Made by a program: the position numbers and the translations under genes
Notes under the pieces: generated by a model
What the model saw: the letters and a program-made list of their open reading frames with translations, nothing else
Database searches by the model: none
What the model was told of the DNA's origin: nothing
Assembly: GCA_020631395.1 (NCBI GenBank)
Contig: JAHDHI010000034.1
Span: forward strand, 1-46,691
Direction: 5' to 3'
From: Bizionia sp.
GTDB lineage: Bacteria > Bacteroidota > Bacteroidia > Flavobacteriales > Flavobacteriaceae
DNA: 46,691 nucleotides
Shown here: piece by piece, positions 16,565 through 24,488 of the stretch
Layout: each line of letters starts with the position of its first letter
Position numbering within the stretch: position 1 is the first letter of the stretch

Positions 16565-18304
16565 TCACACAGTTGCAACGAATCCAGTTGTTTCTACATA
16601 TTCCTGAGAAAATACGGTGTCTAAGAATATCCATTCGGAATTTGCAGTGCCTTGCGTAAATGTAACTTTCATATATCCTCTTTTTGCTGCATTGAGGTAG
16701 TTTAGTCCATCTATCAACAATTTGATGGCATATTGAAAACCTGAAACGATTATGGGGTTCGTGCCTATATACTTTTCGAATCCTGGGGATGTGACAGATG
16801 CCGTTGCAAATTCCTTTATGGAGACATTGCCAGAATTGGAAACAATGTCATTGTACCAAGCATTGTGCGTATCCCCAGCTAGTACGACTACTTTCTTGTT
16901 TGCAAAGGATTCCAATAGCATTTCTCGTTCTACTGGGTAACCATCCCAGGCATCCAAGTTATATGGCAATACCGTGTTTATTCTAGCCAATTCTTTGGTA
17001 GTCAAAGTTGAATCGTTGCCCTCTGCTCTTGTTTTCAATTCTGACAATTCCGTCAATCGCTGATGAAACGTGGCCATCGTAGTTTGAGATACTTCCCCTG
17101 TTGCATCCATTTCTGCAATTAAAGTGGCAAATAGGAAAACCAACTCTGCTGGGATGTACATCTTCCCCATCAACACCTGCTGCCCAATCACTTGCCATTC
17201 GGCAGCATTTCCTCCAATTTCGTTCAAAAGCCAATTCCTTTGGGTACTGCCCAACAATGTCCTATCGGGCTTCAACCAATCGTATTGAAAAGCCGCAAGA
17301 TCGAAACTTCCCGTATTCGCATCCACATAGCTCCCAAGGTTCAATTGCTTGTCTCTTCCTATCAAACGGGTATCCAGCATTACCAAATTAACCAAATTTC
17401 CAATTTGAAAGCTACGGTAGATGATGCTTATGTCGTTTGTCTTTGCTGGCAAGTACTCACTATAGGCTTTCAATGCATTTTGTTTTCTGGATTCGAAATC
17501 ACCTTCGCTTTCTTGATGGTTTTCTGCTCCTTCCTTGTAAGTGTCATTGGCTATTTCATGATCATCCCAAACACAGATGAAAGGTTTCCTCTGATGTAAC
17601 AGCTTCAAATCCTCATCTTCTCTGTATTGCTTGTACCTCCTTCTGTAATCGTCCAAGGAAATGGTTTCTTGAACTGGGGAATGTGTTCTACCCAACGGTT
17701 CCGTAAACACATTCGTTCCATATTCATTTTCCCCATATTCGTATATGTAATCTCCCAAATGTATCACCAAATCGATATCCGAATTGGCCATCGCATTGTA
17801 CACGTTGAATAGTCCTGCTGCAAAATTGGCACAGGAAGTCACTCCCAACCTCACCTCATTGACGCTTCCTCTGGGCAAAGTAATGGTTTCACCTATAACG
17901 GAAACAGAGACATCCTGAACATTTGCAAATCGATAATATAGTTTTTGATTGGATTCCAAGTTTTGAACTTCCACGGCTACCGTAAAATCTCTTGAACTGT
18001 CTGTAACGACCTTTCCACTTCTTACGACATCTTCGAAGTTTGAATCTCGTGCCAATTGCCACATCAAACTCACAGAAGGCAAATTGGTCGTATAACGAGT
18101 CCATATGATGACCTGAGATTGTGTCGGATCAAAACTTGCCACTCCAAAATCAAAATTCGTCTCGTTTAAGTCATCCGGGATTTGAAACTCGTCGACTAGA
18201 TCATCGTCATTGGAACAACTAATGAAGTTTGGAACCAACAACATTCCGCCTGTTGCCAATAAAGAACGCTTTAAAAAGGATCTTCTGTTAAATTGTTTTT
18301 TCAT
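16565..18304 (-). CDS. PhoD-like alkaline phosphatase, Tat-exported
   Basis: Metallophosphoesterase of the PhoD family (phosphodiesterase/monoesterase with Fe and Ca in studied members). Seen: 579 residues. The N-terminus carries a twin-arginine signal NRRSFLKRSLLATGG followed by FISC plus SNDDD, so it is likely a Tat-exported lipoprotein. An N-terminal Ig-like domain lies about 40-150. The catalytic domain has VTSCANF, LVIHLGDYIYEYGE, CVWDDHEIANDTY and VVLAGDTHNAWYND. Inferred: releases phosphate from organic phosphorus at the cell surface. No Pho box is identifiable upstream; the 415-bp gap contains the GTTACAC repeats described separately. Confidence 0.92.
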   Translation of the reverse strand: MKKQFNRRSFLKRSLLATGGMLLVPNFISCSNDDDLVDEFQIPDDLNETNFDFGVASFDPTQSQVIIWTRYTTNLPSVSLMWQLARDSNFEDVVRSGKVVTDSSRDFTVAVEVQNLESNQKLYYRFANVQDVSVSVIGETITLPRGSVNEVRLGVTSCANFAAGLFNVYNAMANSDIDLVIHLGDYIYEYGENEYGTNVFTEPLGRTHSPVQETISLDDYRRRYKQYREDEDLKLLHQRKPFICVWDDHEIANDTYKEGAENHQESEGDFESRKQNALKAYSEYLPAKTNDISIIYRSFQIGNLVNLVMLDTRLIGRDKQLNLGSYVDANTGSFDLAAFQYDWLKPDRTLLGSTQRNWLLNEIGGNAAEWQVIGQQVLMGKMYIPAELVFLFATLIAEMDATGEVSQTTMATFHQRLTELSELKTRAEGNDSTLTTKELARINTVLPYNLDAWDGYPVEREMLLESFANKKVVVLAGDTHNAWYNDIVSNSGNVSIKEFATASVTSPGFEKYIGTNPIIVSGFQYAIKLLIDGLNYLNAAKRGYMKVTFTQGTANSEWIFLDTVFSQEYVETTGFVATV

Positions 18305-18719
18305 ATTTGGTTTAATTGTTTTTGGTTATTTACAGTAGACTAAATCTACCAGTATATGTCTTTGATCCTCACATTTACCTTTTTGTTCCTCTCATCTGTA
18401 TGTTTGGAAAACATATATGATGGTTAAACCCACTTATCCATCAGAAAATCTATTACTGCTTAATGTTTTACAGTATTTTTTAATTTAACCATGGCAATGA
18501 AACACTAATTTTTATTGCACTTGAAACCTTCATAACGAATTTCTAATGCATAAAGCGGGCTAAACGGCTATTCAAAAAATATTTACACATAGTTACACCA
18601 TTAGTGTTACCAAGCAGTTACACCTGTGTTAAACGTCGATTAATTAAGTTTTTTGTTTTTCCTGTAACGTTTTAAAGAATTGTGCGTCACATAAGTATCA
18701 ATCAAAAAATCACAATGCA
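18305..18719. other. 415-bp divergent intergenic region
   Basis: Lies between the divergent phoD-like and DUF4870 genes. No ORF or RNA gene that I can support. Its only notable structure is a cluster of GTTACAC-type elements at 18583-18634. Confidence 0.6.
18583..18634. repeat. cluster of GTTACAC-type direct and inverted elements
   Basis: Five related words in 52 bp: TTTACACA at 18582, AGTTACACC at 18591-18599, GTGTTACC (inverted) at 18604-18611, AGTTACACC again at 18616-18624, TGTGTTAAAC (inverted) at 18625-18634. The two exact AGTTACACC copies are 25 bp apart. Such phased, alternating words suggest a multi-site operator. Confidence 0.6.
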
Positions 18720-19058
18720 ATGAAAGAAGACAGACAATTATTAGTAATTACCCATCTAAGTCAACTAGTGACTTTAATAACTGGATTTGGAAGTTTAATA
18801 GTCCCACTGATTCTTTGGGTGACACAAAAGGAACGTGTTTACCAAATGGATAGTCATGGTAAGAGCATCATCAACTTTCAGTTGAGTTTGATCATATATG
18901 CCATTGTATGCATTCCTTTGATTCTATTGTTTGGATTGGGCATATTGGGCTTTATCGTCTTGGGCGTCATAGCAGTTATATTTCCCATTATAAATGCCAT
19001 TAAGGCAAACAATGGCGAAGCTCCATCATATCCTTTATCTCTTAATCTTATTAGTTAG
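18720..19058 (+). CDS. DUF4870 domain membrane protein
   Basis: 112 residues, three to four predicted helices. Seen: LLVITHLSQLVTLITGFGSLIVPLILWVTQKER, which is the family's N-terminal signature, then YQMDSHGKSIINFQLSLIIY (matching the family's D.hgk.ainfQlt) and two C-terminal helices. The function of DUF4870 proteins is not established. Monocistronic, ending at a strong bidirectional terminator. Confidence 0.88.
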   Translation: MKEDRQLLVITHLSQLVTLITGFGSLIVPLILWVTQKERVYQMDSHGKSIINFQLSLIIYAIVCIPLILLFGLGILGFIVLGVIAVIFPIINAIKANNGEAPSYPLSLNLIS

Positions 19059-19077
19059 TTAGTTTACATTAGAGGTA

Positions 19078-19112
19078 AAAAAAAGCGCTCAATTTTCAAA
19101 GTGAGCGCTTTT
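19078..19112. terminator. bidirectional intrinsic terminator
   Basis: Stem AAAAGCGCTCA (19081-19091) / TGAGCGCTTTT (19102-19112) preceded by extra A and followed by T. It serves the DUF4870 gene and the convergent methyltransferase gene. Confidence 0.9.
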
Positions 19113-19133
19113 GGTATGCTGCAATGCATGATC

Positions 19134-20294
19134 TTACTTATTCATGTACTTGCCTTTTTTGCTACCTGCATAGATCTCGTACTTGAGCAAACGCGATTCC
19201 AATTTCGCGTTTTTAAGGTGTATTTTTCTAGATGGTCTTAACCCGACATGCTTTATGGCTTCTATGTTGGATGTTATGAACCAAGCATCCGTGTTTGGGT
19301 AATTCTGTTTCAGTGTATCTCCAATGTTCTTGTAGAATGCTTCCATTTCAATGTCCAAACGTTCTCCATAAGGTGGGTTAAAAACCATATGCAATTTTCT
19401 ATCCCCGCCTTTTTGGGTTTTGAAGAAATCTTCGTGCTTGATGCTTATGAATTCATCCAAATGAGCGTTCTTCACATTGTCCTTGGCTTTGGCCACGGCA
19501 CTTGGGGATTTGTCAAACCCATATATCTTATAATGAAAATCCCGCGTCTTCTTCAATAGGGATTCCTCTATCTTTTCAAACAACTCGACATCCCAATCTT
19601 GCCATCGTTCGAAGGCGAACTCCTTACGCATTAGATTTGGAGGAATATTGCAAGCAATCATGGCTGCCTCTGCCAACATCGTACCACTTCCACACATGGG
19701 ATCCATGAAGTCCGATTGTCCGTCCCATCCCGAAAGCATGATCAATCCTGCTGCCAAAACCTCGTTGATGGGTGCTATGTTGGTGGCCATTTTGTAACCG
19801 CGTTTATGCAAAGAATCTCCAGAGGCGTCCAAAGATATGTTGCAGGTTTGTCTATCTATGTGTACGTTCACTTTTAAATCAGGGAACTTCAAGTCCACAC
19901 TAGGTCGCTCTCCTGTCTCATCCCTAAACTTGTCCACGATGGCATCTTTCGTCTTTTGTGATATGTACAACGAATGTGTAAATACCGTGGAGTTTAAAGT
20001 AGAGTCCACAGCAATGCTACCAGAAGGCTTCAAATACTTGCTCCAATCCATCCTGTAGACTTGATCGTACAAGTCCTTCTCATTCTTAATCCTAAACGTG
20101 TGTATGGGTTTTAAAATCTTCGTAGCTGTACGCAAAGCCAAATTGGCTTTGTACATAAACCCCTTGTCTCCAACGAAACTGACATTACGTACGCCAGATT
20201 TAACTTCCCTCGCTCCCAATTGTGTTAGTTCCTTTGATAATAATTCTTCAAATCCAAATAAGGTTTTGGCTACCATTCTGAAATTTTCTTCCAT
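19134..20294 (-). CDS. THUMP domain class I RNA methyltransferase (RlmL N-terminal-like)
   Basis: Cytoplasmic N2-guanine rRNA methyltransferase type, similar to the first half of RlmL (m2G of 23S rRNA). Seen: 386 residues; N-terminal MVAKTLFGFEELLSKEL, THUMP domain about 45-155, linker DSLHKRGYK, the Rossmann methyltransferase domain with MDPMCGSGTMLAEAAMIA (SAM loop), and the catalytic NPPYGERL. It lacks the second RlmK-like domain of gamma-proteobacterial RlmL, which is usual in Bacteroidota. A consensus promoter lies 21 nt upstream of the start. Confidence 0.92.
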   Translation of the reverse strand: MEENFRMVAKTLFGFEELLSKELTQLGAREVKSGVRNVSFVGDKGFMYKANLALRTATKILKPIHTFRIKNEKDLYDQVYRMDWSKYLKPSGSIAVDSTLNSTVFTHSLYISQKTKDAIVDKFRDETGERPSVDLKFPDLKVNVHIDRQTCNISLDASGDSLHKRGYKMATNIAPINEVLAAGLIMLSGWDGQSDFMDPMCGSGTMLAEAAMIACNIPPNLMRKEFAFERWQDWDVELFEKIEESLLKKTRDFHYKIYGFDKSPSAVAKAKDNVKNAHLDEFISIKHEDFFKTQKGGDRKLHMVFNPPYGERLDIEMEAFYKNIGDTLKQNYPNTDAWFITSNIEAIKHVGLRPSRKIHLKNAKLESRLLKYEIYAGSKKGKYMNK

Positions 20295-20314
20295 TATTTT
20301 CGTCTAATAGATTG

Positions 20315-20344
20315 CAAAAATACTCTATTTTTGTACTAAACAAA
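20315..20344 (-). promoter_or_regulatory. Bacteroidota-type promoter for the THUMP methyltransferase
   Basis: On the minus strand: TTTG (20344-20341), 18-nt spacer, TATTTTTG (20322-20315). It has the same elements and spacing as the promoter at 12152-12181. A plus-strand TATTTTTG at 20326-20333 overlaps it and may serve the divergent gene, but has no matching -33 element. Confidence 0.65.
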
Positions 20345-20362
20345 CAATTAAGTAAAACGAGA

Positions 20363-20380
20363 TTCCCATTTTAATGGGAA
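20363..20380 (+). promoter_or_regulatory. hairpin just before the methyltransferase start codon
   Basis: TTCCCATT / AATGGGAA, eight perfect pairs with a 2-nt spacer, ending 6 nt before the ATG at 20387. In DNA it could be an operator; in mRNA, with a loop formed by opening inner pairs, it would sit in the ribosome footprint. Confidence 0.45.
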
Positions 20381-20386
20381 ATACAT

Positions 20387-21118
20387 ATGACAAAAGACAA
20401 AACAACTTGGTATGCCTCTTGGTTCGACACCCCATTTTATCACATTTTATACAAAGATAGAGATTATACGGAAGCTGAAAATTTCATGTTCAACCTTACC
20501 GAATATTTGAATATTCCAGAAAATGGTAAGATTTTGGATTTGGCTTGCGGAAAGGGACGTCATTCGGTTTACTTAAATAGCATCGGCTACGATGTTACAG
20601 GTGTAGATCTTTCCGAAAATAGCATCGCACACGCCAAAAAATTTGAAAATGACACGTTGAAATTTGAAGTTCATGACATGTGCAAGCCCTATGACTCACA
20701 ATTTGATGCCGTTTTCAATCTCTTTACAAGCTTTGGATATTTTGACAAGGCCGAAGACAATTTGAACACCATAAAAGCCATAAAGGCCAACTTGAATGAC
20801 TATGGTTTTGGCGTGATTGATTTCATGAATAGCGAACATGTGATTGATAACTTGGTCGCCGAAGACAAAAAAACGGTAGAAGGCATCGATTTCACTTTAC
20901 GTCGTCACGTAGAAAATGGTTTCATAATAAAGGATATTTCATTTACCACAGAAGGACAGTTCCATAATTTCCAAGAACGTGTAAAAGCATTGACTTTGAA
21001 GGATTTTGAATCCTACTTTGAACAGGCAGGCGTTTATTTGATTGATGTTTTTGGGGATTATAAATTGCGTAAATTTGACAAAAAATCCTCCGAACGTCTA
21101 ATTCTTATCTTCAAATAA
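20387..21118 (+). CDS. class I SAM-dependent methyltransferase
   Basis: 243-residue cytoplasmic Rossmann-fold methyltransferase. Seen: WYASWFDTPFYHILYKDRD at the N-terminus, motif I ILDLACGKGRHSVYL at about 47-61, motif II VTGVDLSENSI, and FDAVFNLFTSFGYF in the motif IV/post-IV region. It resembles small-molecule methyltransferases of the UbiE/methyltransferase-25 group common in Flavobacteriia. The substrate is unknown. It is 3 nt upstream of the ZIP transporter gene and probably cotranscribed with it. Confidence 0.88.
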   Translation: MTKDKTTWYASWFDTPFYHILYKDRDYTEAENFMFNLTEYLNIPENGKILDLACGKGRHSVYLNSIGYDVTGVDLSENSIAHAKKFENDTLKFEVHDMCKPYDSQFDAVFNLFTSFGYFDKAEDNLNTIKAIKANLNDYGFGVIDFMNSEHVIDNLVAEDKKTVEGIDFTLRRHVENGFIIKDISFTTEGQFHNFQERVKALTLKDFESYFEQAGVYLIDVFGDYKLRKFDKKSSERLILIFK

Positions 21119-21121
21119 CGA

Positions 21122-21793
21122 ATGTTTACAATAATACTTCCCATTCTATCTGTGGTACTTGGTTTTTTGATTGTTTTGATTTTGAAACCGAAACAAAACA
21201 AAAACTTGAAACTACTGTTGGCTTTTAGTGGCGCTTTTCTTCTATCCATAACCGTTTTCGACTTTTTACCAGAAGTATACCATCATGATGGCAAAAACGT
21301 AGGTTTGTTCATAATGATTGGCATCTTGCTACAAATCATCTTGGAGTTCTTTTCCAAAGGCGCCGAACATGGTCATGTCCATATCGACAAGGGTGCTACT
21401 GCGTTTCCTTGGCTGCTTTTCATAAGTTTGAGTATTCATAGCATCTTGGAAGGAATCCCCATAGAGACACATCACAATCTGGTATATGGCATTATCATTC
21501 ACAAATTGCCAGTAGCCATCATCCTAGCCACTTTCTTTTTGGCTTCAAAACTAAGCAAGACCAATAGCATTCTATTCTTGTTGTTTTTTGCCTTGATGAC
21601 ACCACTAGGTGTGTTTTTGGCATCCAACCTTGCATTCATAAAAAGCTATTTCACAGAGATATCTGCTTTGGTTATTGGGATATTTCTACATATTTCCACC
21701 ACCATCCTATTTGAGAGCAACGAAGGTCATAAATTCAACATAACAAAGCTATTGACCATTGTGTCTGCAATTGTTCTAGCTTATTTCATCTAA
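21122..21793 (+). CDS. ZIP family divalent metal transporter
   Basis: Inner-membrane transporter of 223 residues with eight predicted helices, importing zinc or other divalent metals in studied homologs. Seen: a His/Asp/Glu-rich loop (AEHGHVHIDKG) between helices 3 and 4, helix 4 with IHSILEGIPIE (the metal-site HS..EG) and helix 5 with HKLPVAIILA. This is the standard ZIP metal path. It sits between the methyltransferase and DUF4268 genes at intervals of 3 and 10 nt, so the three form an operon. Confidence 0.92.
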   Translation: MFTIILPILSVVLGFLIVLILKPKQNKNLKLLLAFSGAFLLSITVFDFLPEVYHHDGKNVGLFIMIGILLQIILEFFSKGAEHGHVHIDKGATAFPWLLFISLSIHSILEGIPIETHHNLVYGIIIHKLPVAIILATFFLASKLSKTNSILFLLFFALMTPLGVFLASNLAFIKSYFTEISALVIGIFLHISTTILFESNEGHKFNITKLLTIVSAIVLAYFI

Positions 21794-21803
21794 CAAAAAA
21801 TCA

Positions 21804-22232
21804 ATGTTTTCCAAAGAAGAATCCCGACAAATACGACAACTCTTTTGGACCAGCTTCGGAAAGTCCTTCCCGAGAAAATGGATCTTATACAATACCAAAA
21901 TTAAAGGATTCAGTTTCAAATTTCATTTTGACAATAGAACTGCTGCAGTCTTTCTGGATTTGGAAGATGATCTGGAAAACAGAATCAATTATTGGGAGAA
22001 ATTGCAATCCTTGCAATCCATTCTTTTGGATGAGTACTTGCCTGATGCCATTTTTGAAGAAGAATACTATTTGGACAATGGAAAGGAAATATCCAGGATC
22101 CACGTGACTCTCAATCAAAAAGTGTCCATTCACAATAAAAACACTTGGCAAGTGGTCATGGAGTTCTTCAATGACAAGATGGATGCTTTTGAGTCCTTCT
22201 TCAATGAATACAAGGACTTCATAAAGTCTTAA
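21804..22232 (+). CDS. DUF4268 domain protein
   Basis: 142 residues, cytoplasmic, no signal peptide. Seen: SKEESRQIRQLFWTSFGK, GFSFKFHFDNRTAAVFLDLE and the acidic C-terminal helix with FFNDKMDAFESFFNEYKDF, which agree with DUF4268. These folds resemble nuclease-associated C-terminal domains, but no catalytic motif is seen and the role is unknown. Last gene of the operon beginning at 20387; a strong terminator follows. Confidence 0.85.
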   Translation: MFSKEESRQIRQLFWTSFGKSFPRKWILYNTKIKGFSFKFHFDNRTAAVFLDLEDDLENRINYWEKLQSLQSILLDEYLPDAIFEEEYYLDNGKEISRIHVTLNQKVSIHNKNTWQVVMEFFNDKMDAFESFFNEYKDFIKS

Positions 22233-22253
22233 CACTCTCTTATATTTTATAAA

Positions 22254-22288
22254 AAGGAGCGACTTGAATGTCAGTTCAAGTCGCTCTT
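22254..22288. terminator. bidirectional intrinsic terminator
   Basis: Stem GAGCGACTTGAA (22257-22268) / TTCAAGTCGCTC (22275-22286), 12 perfect pairs, 6-nt loop, between convergent genes. Confidence 0.88.
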
Positions 22289-22316
22289 CTCATATTAATT
22301 CACGATACAATCCGCA

Positions 22317-23063
22317 TTAATTCGTGGTATGTGCAACTATGCTTGCCCCTCCATCCGTGGAGGTACCATCTGCATATTTCACATATGATCTAATGTAGTA
22401 GGTTGTCGAAGAAGTCAATCCCGAAATAACCTCCTGGTAGCTGGAAAGTGTTATGTTTCCTGTAATTCCTGAAACCATTACTGTCGTACTATCAGAAAGG
22501 TCATCGTTCAAGCTGTATTCGAAGCCTATCTCCGTTGGAGATTCCTTTGTGACTTCTGTAACATTTACTTGAGGTGTAAGTTCTGTCGTCGATACGAAAA
22601 ATGGATTTGGTTCCATTCCCAATACAATGGATCTAGTACTACTAGCATCAACATCCGTACTAGCTTGTATTTCATTCCCATAAAAATAAGAACCGTCACT
22701 CATTTCAAAATAACCTCTTATGTAGTATGTCTCTCCGCTAGATAAATTTAGTATGTTTCCCGTAACTGAATCTTGGGGGCCGCTGGCTCCTACAGTATTG
22801 GTGTCACTTACTTCCGTATTTGATGACGTTCCATAGACAAAACCTCTACTTGTCACATTTGATGATGAAGTATCTTGAAACGCTCCTGATACCGTCAAAT
22901 TTACCGTTCCATCGCTATTTATAAAAAAATCAGTATCTGCATTTGTCGTAAAAGATTTTTGTATTGCAGGAGTTGTTCCGTCATCATCATTTGAACAACT
23001 GATAGTTGATGTCAAAATTGTTAGGCATAGAACTGTTCTTAATACATTTTTCATTGTTTTCAT
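22317..23063 (-). CDS. lipoprotein with repeated beta-sandwich domains
   Basis: About 249 residues. Start chosen at 23063 (MKTMKNVLRTV; 23054 is equally possible) because it gives a lipoprotein signal ending TILTSTISC followed by SNDDDG, which in this phylum points to surface-exposed lipoproteins. Seen: two similar halves, each with SRGFVYGTS / IGFEYSLN and SGETYYIRGYFEMSDGSYFYG / SSTTYYIRSYVKYADGTSTDG, resembling fibronectin-III-like repeats. No enzymatic motif. Likely a surface adhesion or substrate-binding protein, by inference. Confidence 0.78.
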   Translation of the reverse strand: MKTMKNVLRTVLCLTILTSTISCSNDDDGTTPAIQKSFTTNADTDFFINSDGTVNLTVSGAFQDTSSSNVTSRGFVYGTSSNTEVSDTNTVGASGPQDSVTGNILNLSSGETYYIRGYFEMSDGSYFYGNEIQASTDVDASSTRSIVLGMEPNPFFVSTTELTPQVNVTEVTKESPTEIGFEYSLNDDLSDSTTVMVSGITGNITLSSYQEVISGLTSSTTYYIRSYVKYADGTSTDGGASIVAHTTN

Positions 23064-23419
23064 TGTTTTTGTTTTATTATTATATTGTCTTTGTTTATTT
23101 ACGATGCAAAAAAGCCATTGGACTTTAAAAAAATAAATATTGCACTTAAAAAAGCATATCTGCATCATATTAAATTACTTACAAAAAAATGCTTCAATCC
23201 CCACCAATGTCATGATGAAAACTGAAGTATGCTTTAATGCAAAGTCATTCAAAAAATTACACTCCCAATTTCTTCTTCAGTGTTGAAGTGCGATTCTATT
23301 TTCTTAATTCGGGAGCAAATCTACGTGTATGCAAATGAATTTTCATATAATGAAATGTTAATTTTTGAATTATGCCTTTACATTGTCAATTGACATTTGT
23401 TTATGAACGTTATTCTTAA

Positions 23420-23569
23420 ACAAGGGAGAGTCATATCCATGGAATTCACATCCGATTCCAAATTATCAACAAGACCCCCATTGCAAAAGGACAACTCATT
23501 GGACAAGCCTTAAAGCAATTTATAATCGAAAACTTTAGCTATGAACTTTGTTTAAAACTTGCTTTTTAA
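23420..23569 (+). pseudogene. possible gene fragment with a HIHG motif
   Basis: Open fragment of 49 codons with upstream in-frame TAA at 23417 and stop at 23567. Its beginning, SHIHGIHIRFQII, resembles the copper-binding HxHG strand near the C-terminus of multicopper oxidases; the remainder does not extend the match clearly. No start codon is seen. It may be a decayed remnant or chance. Confidence 0.2.
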
Positions 23570-23581
23570 GCATTGTTTTTT

Positions 23582-23603
23582 GTAACGGCTACTGGTGTTG
23601 TAC
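23582..23603 (-). repeat. cassette-junction-like repeat after the methyltransferase
   Basis: On the minus strand, immediately after the TAA: GTACAACACCAGTAGCCGTTAC. It resembles the sequences before this gene (24192-24220) and after the lipoprotein at 43131-43748 (TACAACATTGG...GCTGTTACAC). Confidence 0.45.
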
Positions 23604-24173
23604 TTAGTTCTTTTGTTTTCCAATTGCTATCATTCTATAGTCCGATTCAGATTTATGCCCATTATCCTCAAACACATATTTGAATTTCTTGTCCTCAATC
23701 TGGTCAACCTTTTCTTCAAATCCAATTGTATCTTTTAGGATTTCGACTTTTTTCCCTGTGTCCTGAATGCAGAAAACAACTAAACATCCTTTTCCTATTT
23801 CTGTTATTATCTTTTTAATAAATTCAGTTTCCTTCTTACGGTCATTCTTTGCGAAATGAAACATGCTGTCGAGCAATACAAAATCATATCCATCAAAATC
23901 ATCAAATCCGAATATGTCGGCAATTATACCATTCAAACTCAAATTTGCTACCTTGGCAATATGGTTCATTTGCTCTATTCCAACTTTCGAGTTGTCAATT
24001 CCAGTTACATCAAACCCTAATCGAGCCAATGGAATCGAATCTCTCCCTTGCCCGCATCCCAAATCCAATACCTTTCCTTTTTTGGGATATTTCTTAAAAA
24101 ATTCCATCAGTTCTGAATATGGTTCTCCAAATAGGTCTTCAGTCTGATAATATTTATCGTAGGTTACTGTCAT
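23604..24173 (-). CDS. class I SAM-dependent methyltransferase, in cassette-like context
   Basis: 189-residue cytoplasmic methyltransferase. Seen: DKYYQTEDLFGEPYSELMEF, motif I KVLDLGCGQGRDSIPLARLG at about 35-54, motif II VTGIDNSKVGI, and the motif IV region GYDFVLLDSMFHF. It resembles TehB/UbiE-type small-molecule methyltransferases; the substrate is unknown. It stands alone in a gene-poor region with imperfect junction repeats hugging both ends (23582-23603 and 24192-24220), which suggests it was acquired as a mobile cassette. It is followed on the same strand by no other gene until the lipoprotein. Confidence 0.85.
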   Translation of the reverse strand: MTVTYDKYYQTEDLFGEPYSELMEFFKKYPKKGKVLDLGCGQGRDSIPLARLGFDVTGIDNSKVGIEQMNHIAKVANLSLNGIIADIFGFDDFDGYDFVLLDSMFHFAKNDRKKETEFIKKIITEIGKGCLVVFCIQDTGKKVEILKDTIGFEEKVDQIEDKKFKYVFEDNGHKSESDYRMIAIGKQKN

Positions 24174-24191
24174 TTTGTTTTTTTACATTAA

Positions 24192-24220
24192 ACACAACGT
24201 TATGCGTGTGGTGGTAGTTT
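24192..24220 (-). repeat. cassette-junction-like repeat before the methyltransferase
   Basis: Minus strand, directly after the stop of the upstream small gene: AACTACCACCACACGCATAA then CGTTGTGTT, leading to the methyltransferase ATG. Contains a short ACAC...GTGT symmetry, like recombination sites of gene cassettes. Confidence 0.45.
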
Positions 24221-24488
24221 CTATTCTTTTTTCTGGTTTGGAATATTAATGGTTGGAAGTTCTTCTCCCAATTCTTTCGCAACTTGGTAATGTGACCAAT
24301 TTTCTATTTCCTGTTTTCCATAAATAATCATTCCGATTGCTGTACCCTTAACATTCATGTCTCCTACATGCATTCTTTCGTGTTCTGGAACATTGTCATA
24401 ATCTTCTTTTTATATGCAATTTAATAATATATCCAATATTTTCAAGTGAATCCCAAATGGGGTTTTTAAAATTAACGGCTTCATCCAT
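24221..24488 (-). pseudogene. small gene of unknown function with a frameshift
   Basis: Two adjoining frames on the minus strand together make one plausible protein of about 88 residues. It starts at 24488 with MDEAVNFKNPIWDSLENIG (in-frame TAA just upstream), runs to HIKRRL-stop, and continues in the next frame as EDYDNVPEHERMHVGDMNVK and MIIYGKQEIENWSHYQVAKE to the TAG at 24221. Removing one A from the A5 run near 24416 restores the frame. I do not recognise the family. Possible readings: true inactivating mutation, sequencing error at the homopolymer, or programmed slippage. It precedes the cassette-like methyltransferase. Confidence 0.6.

Larger units (their letters stand above)
23064..23603. 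other. gene-poor stretch with one coding scrap
   Basis: The stretch between the lipoprotein start and the methyltransferase stop contains no complete gene. A 49-codon fragment open from 23420 to 23569 (plus) includes SHIHGIHIRFQIINK and has no start codon. The rest shows nothing. Confidence 0.5.
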
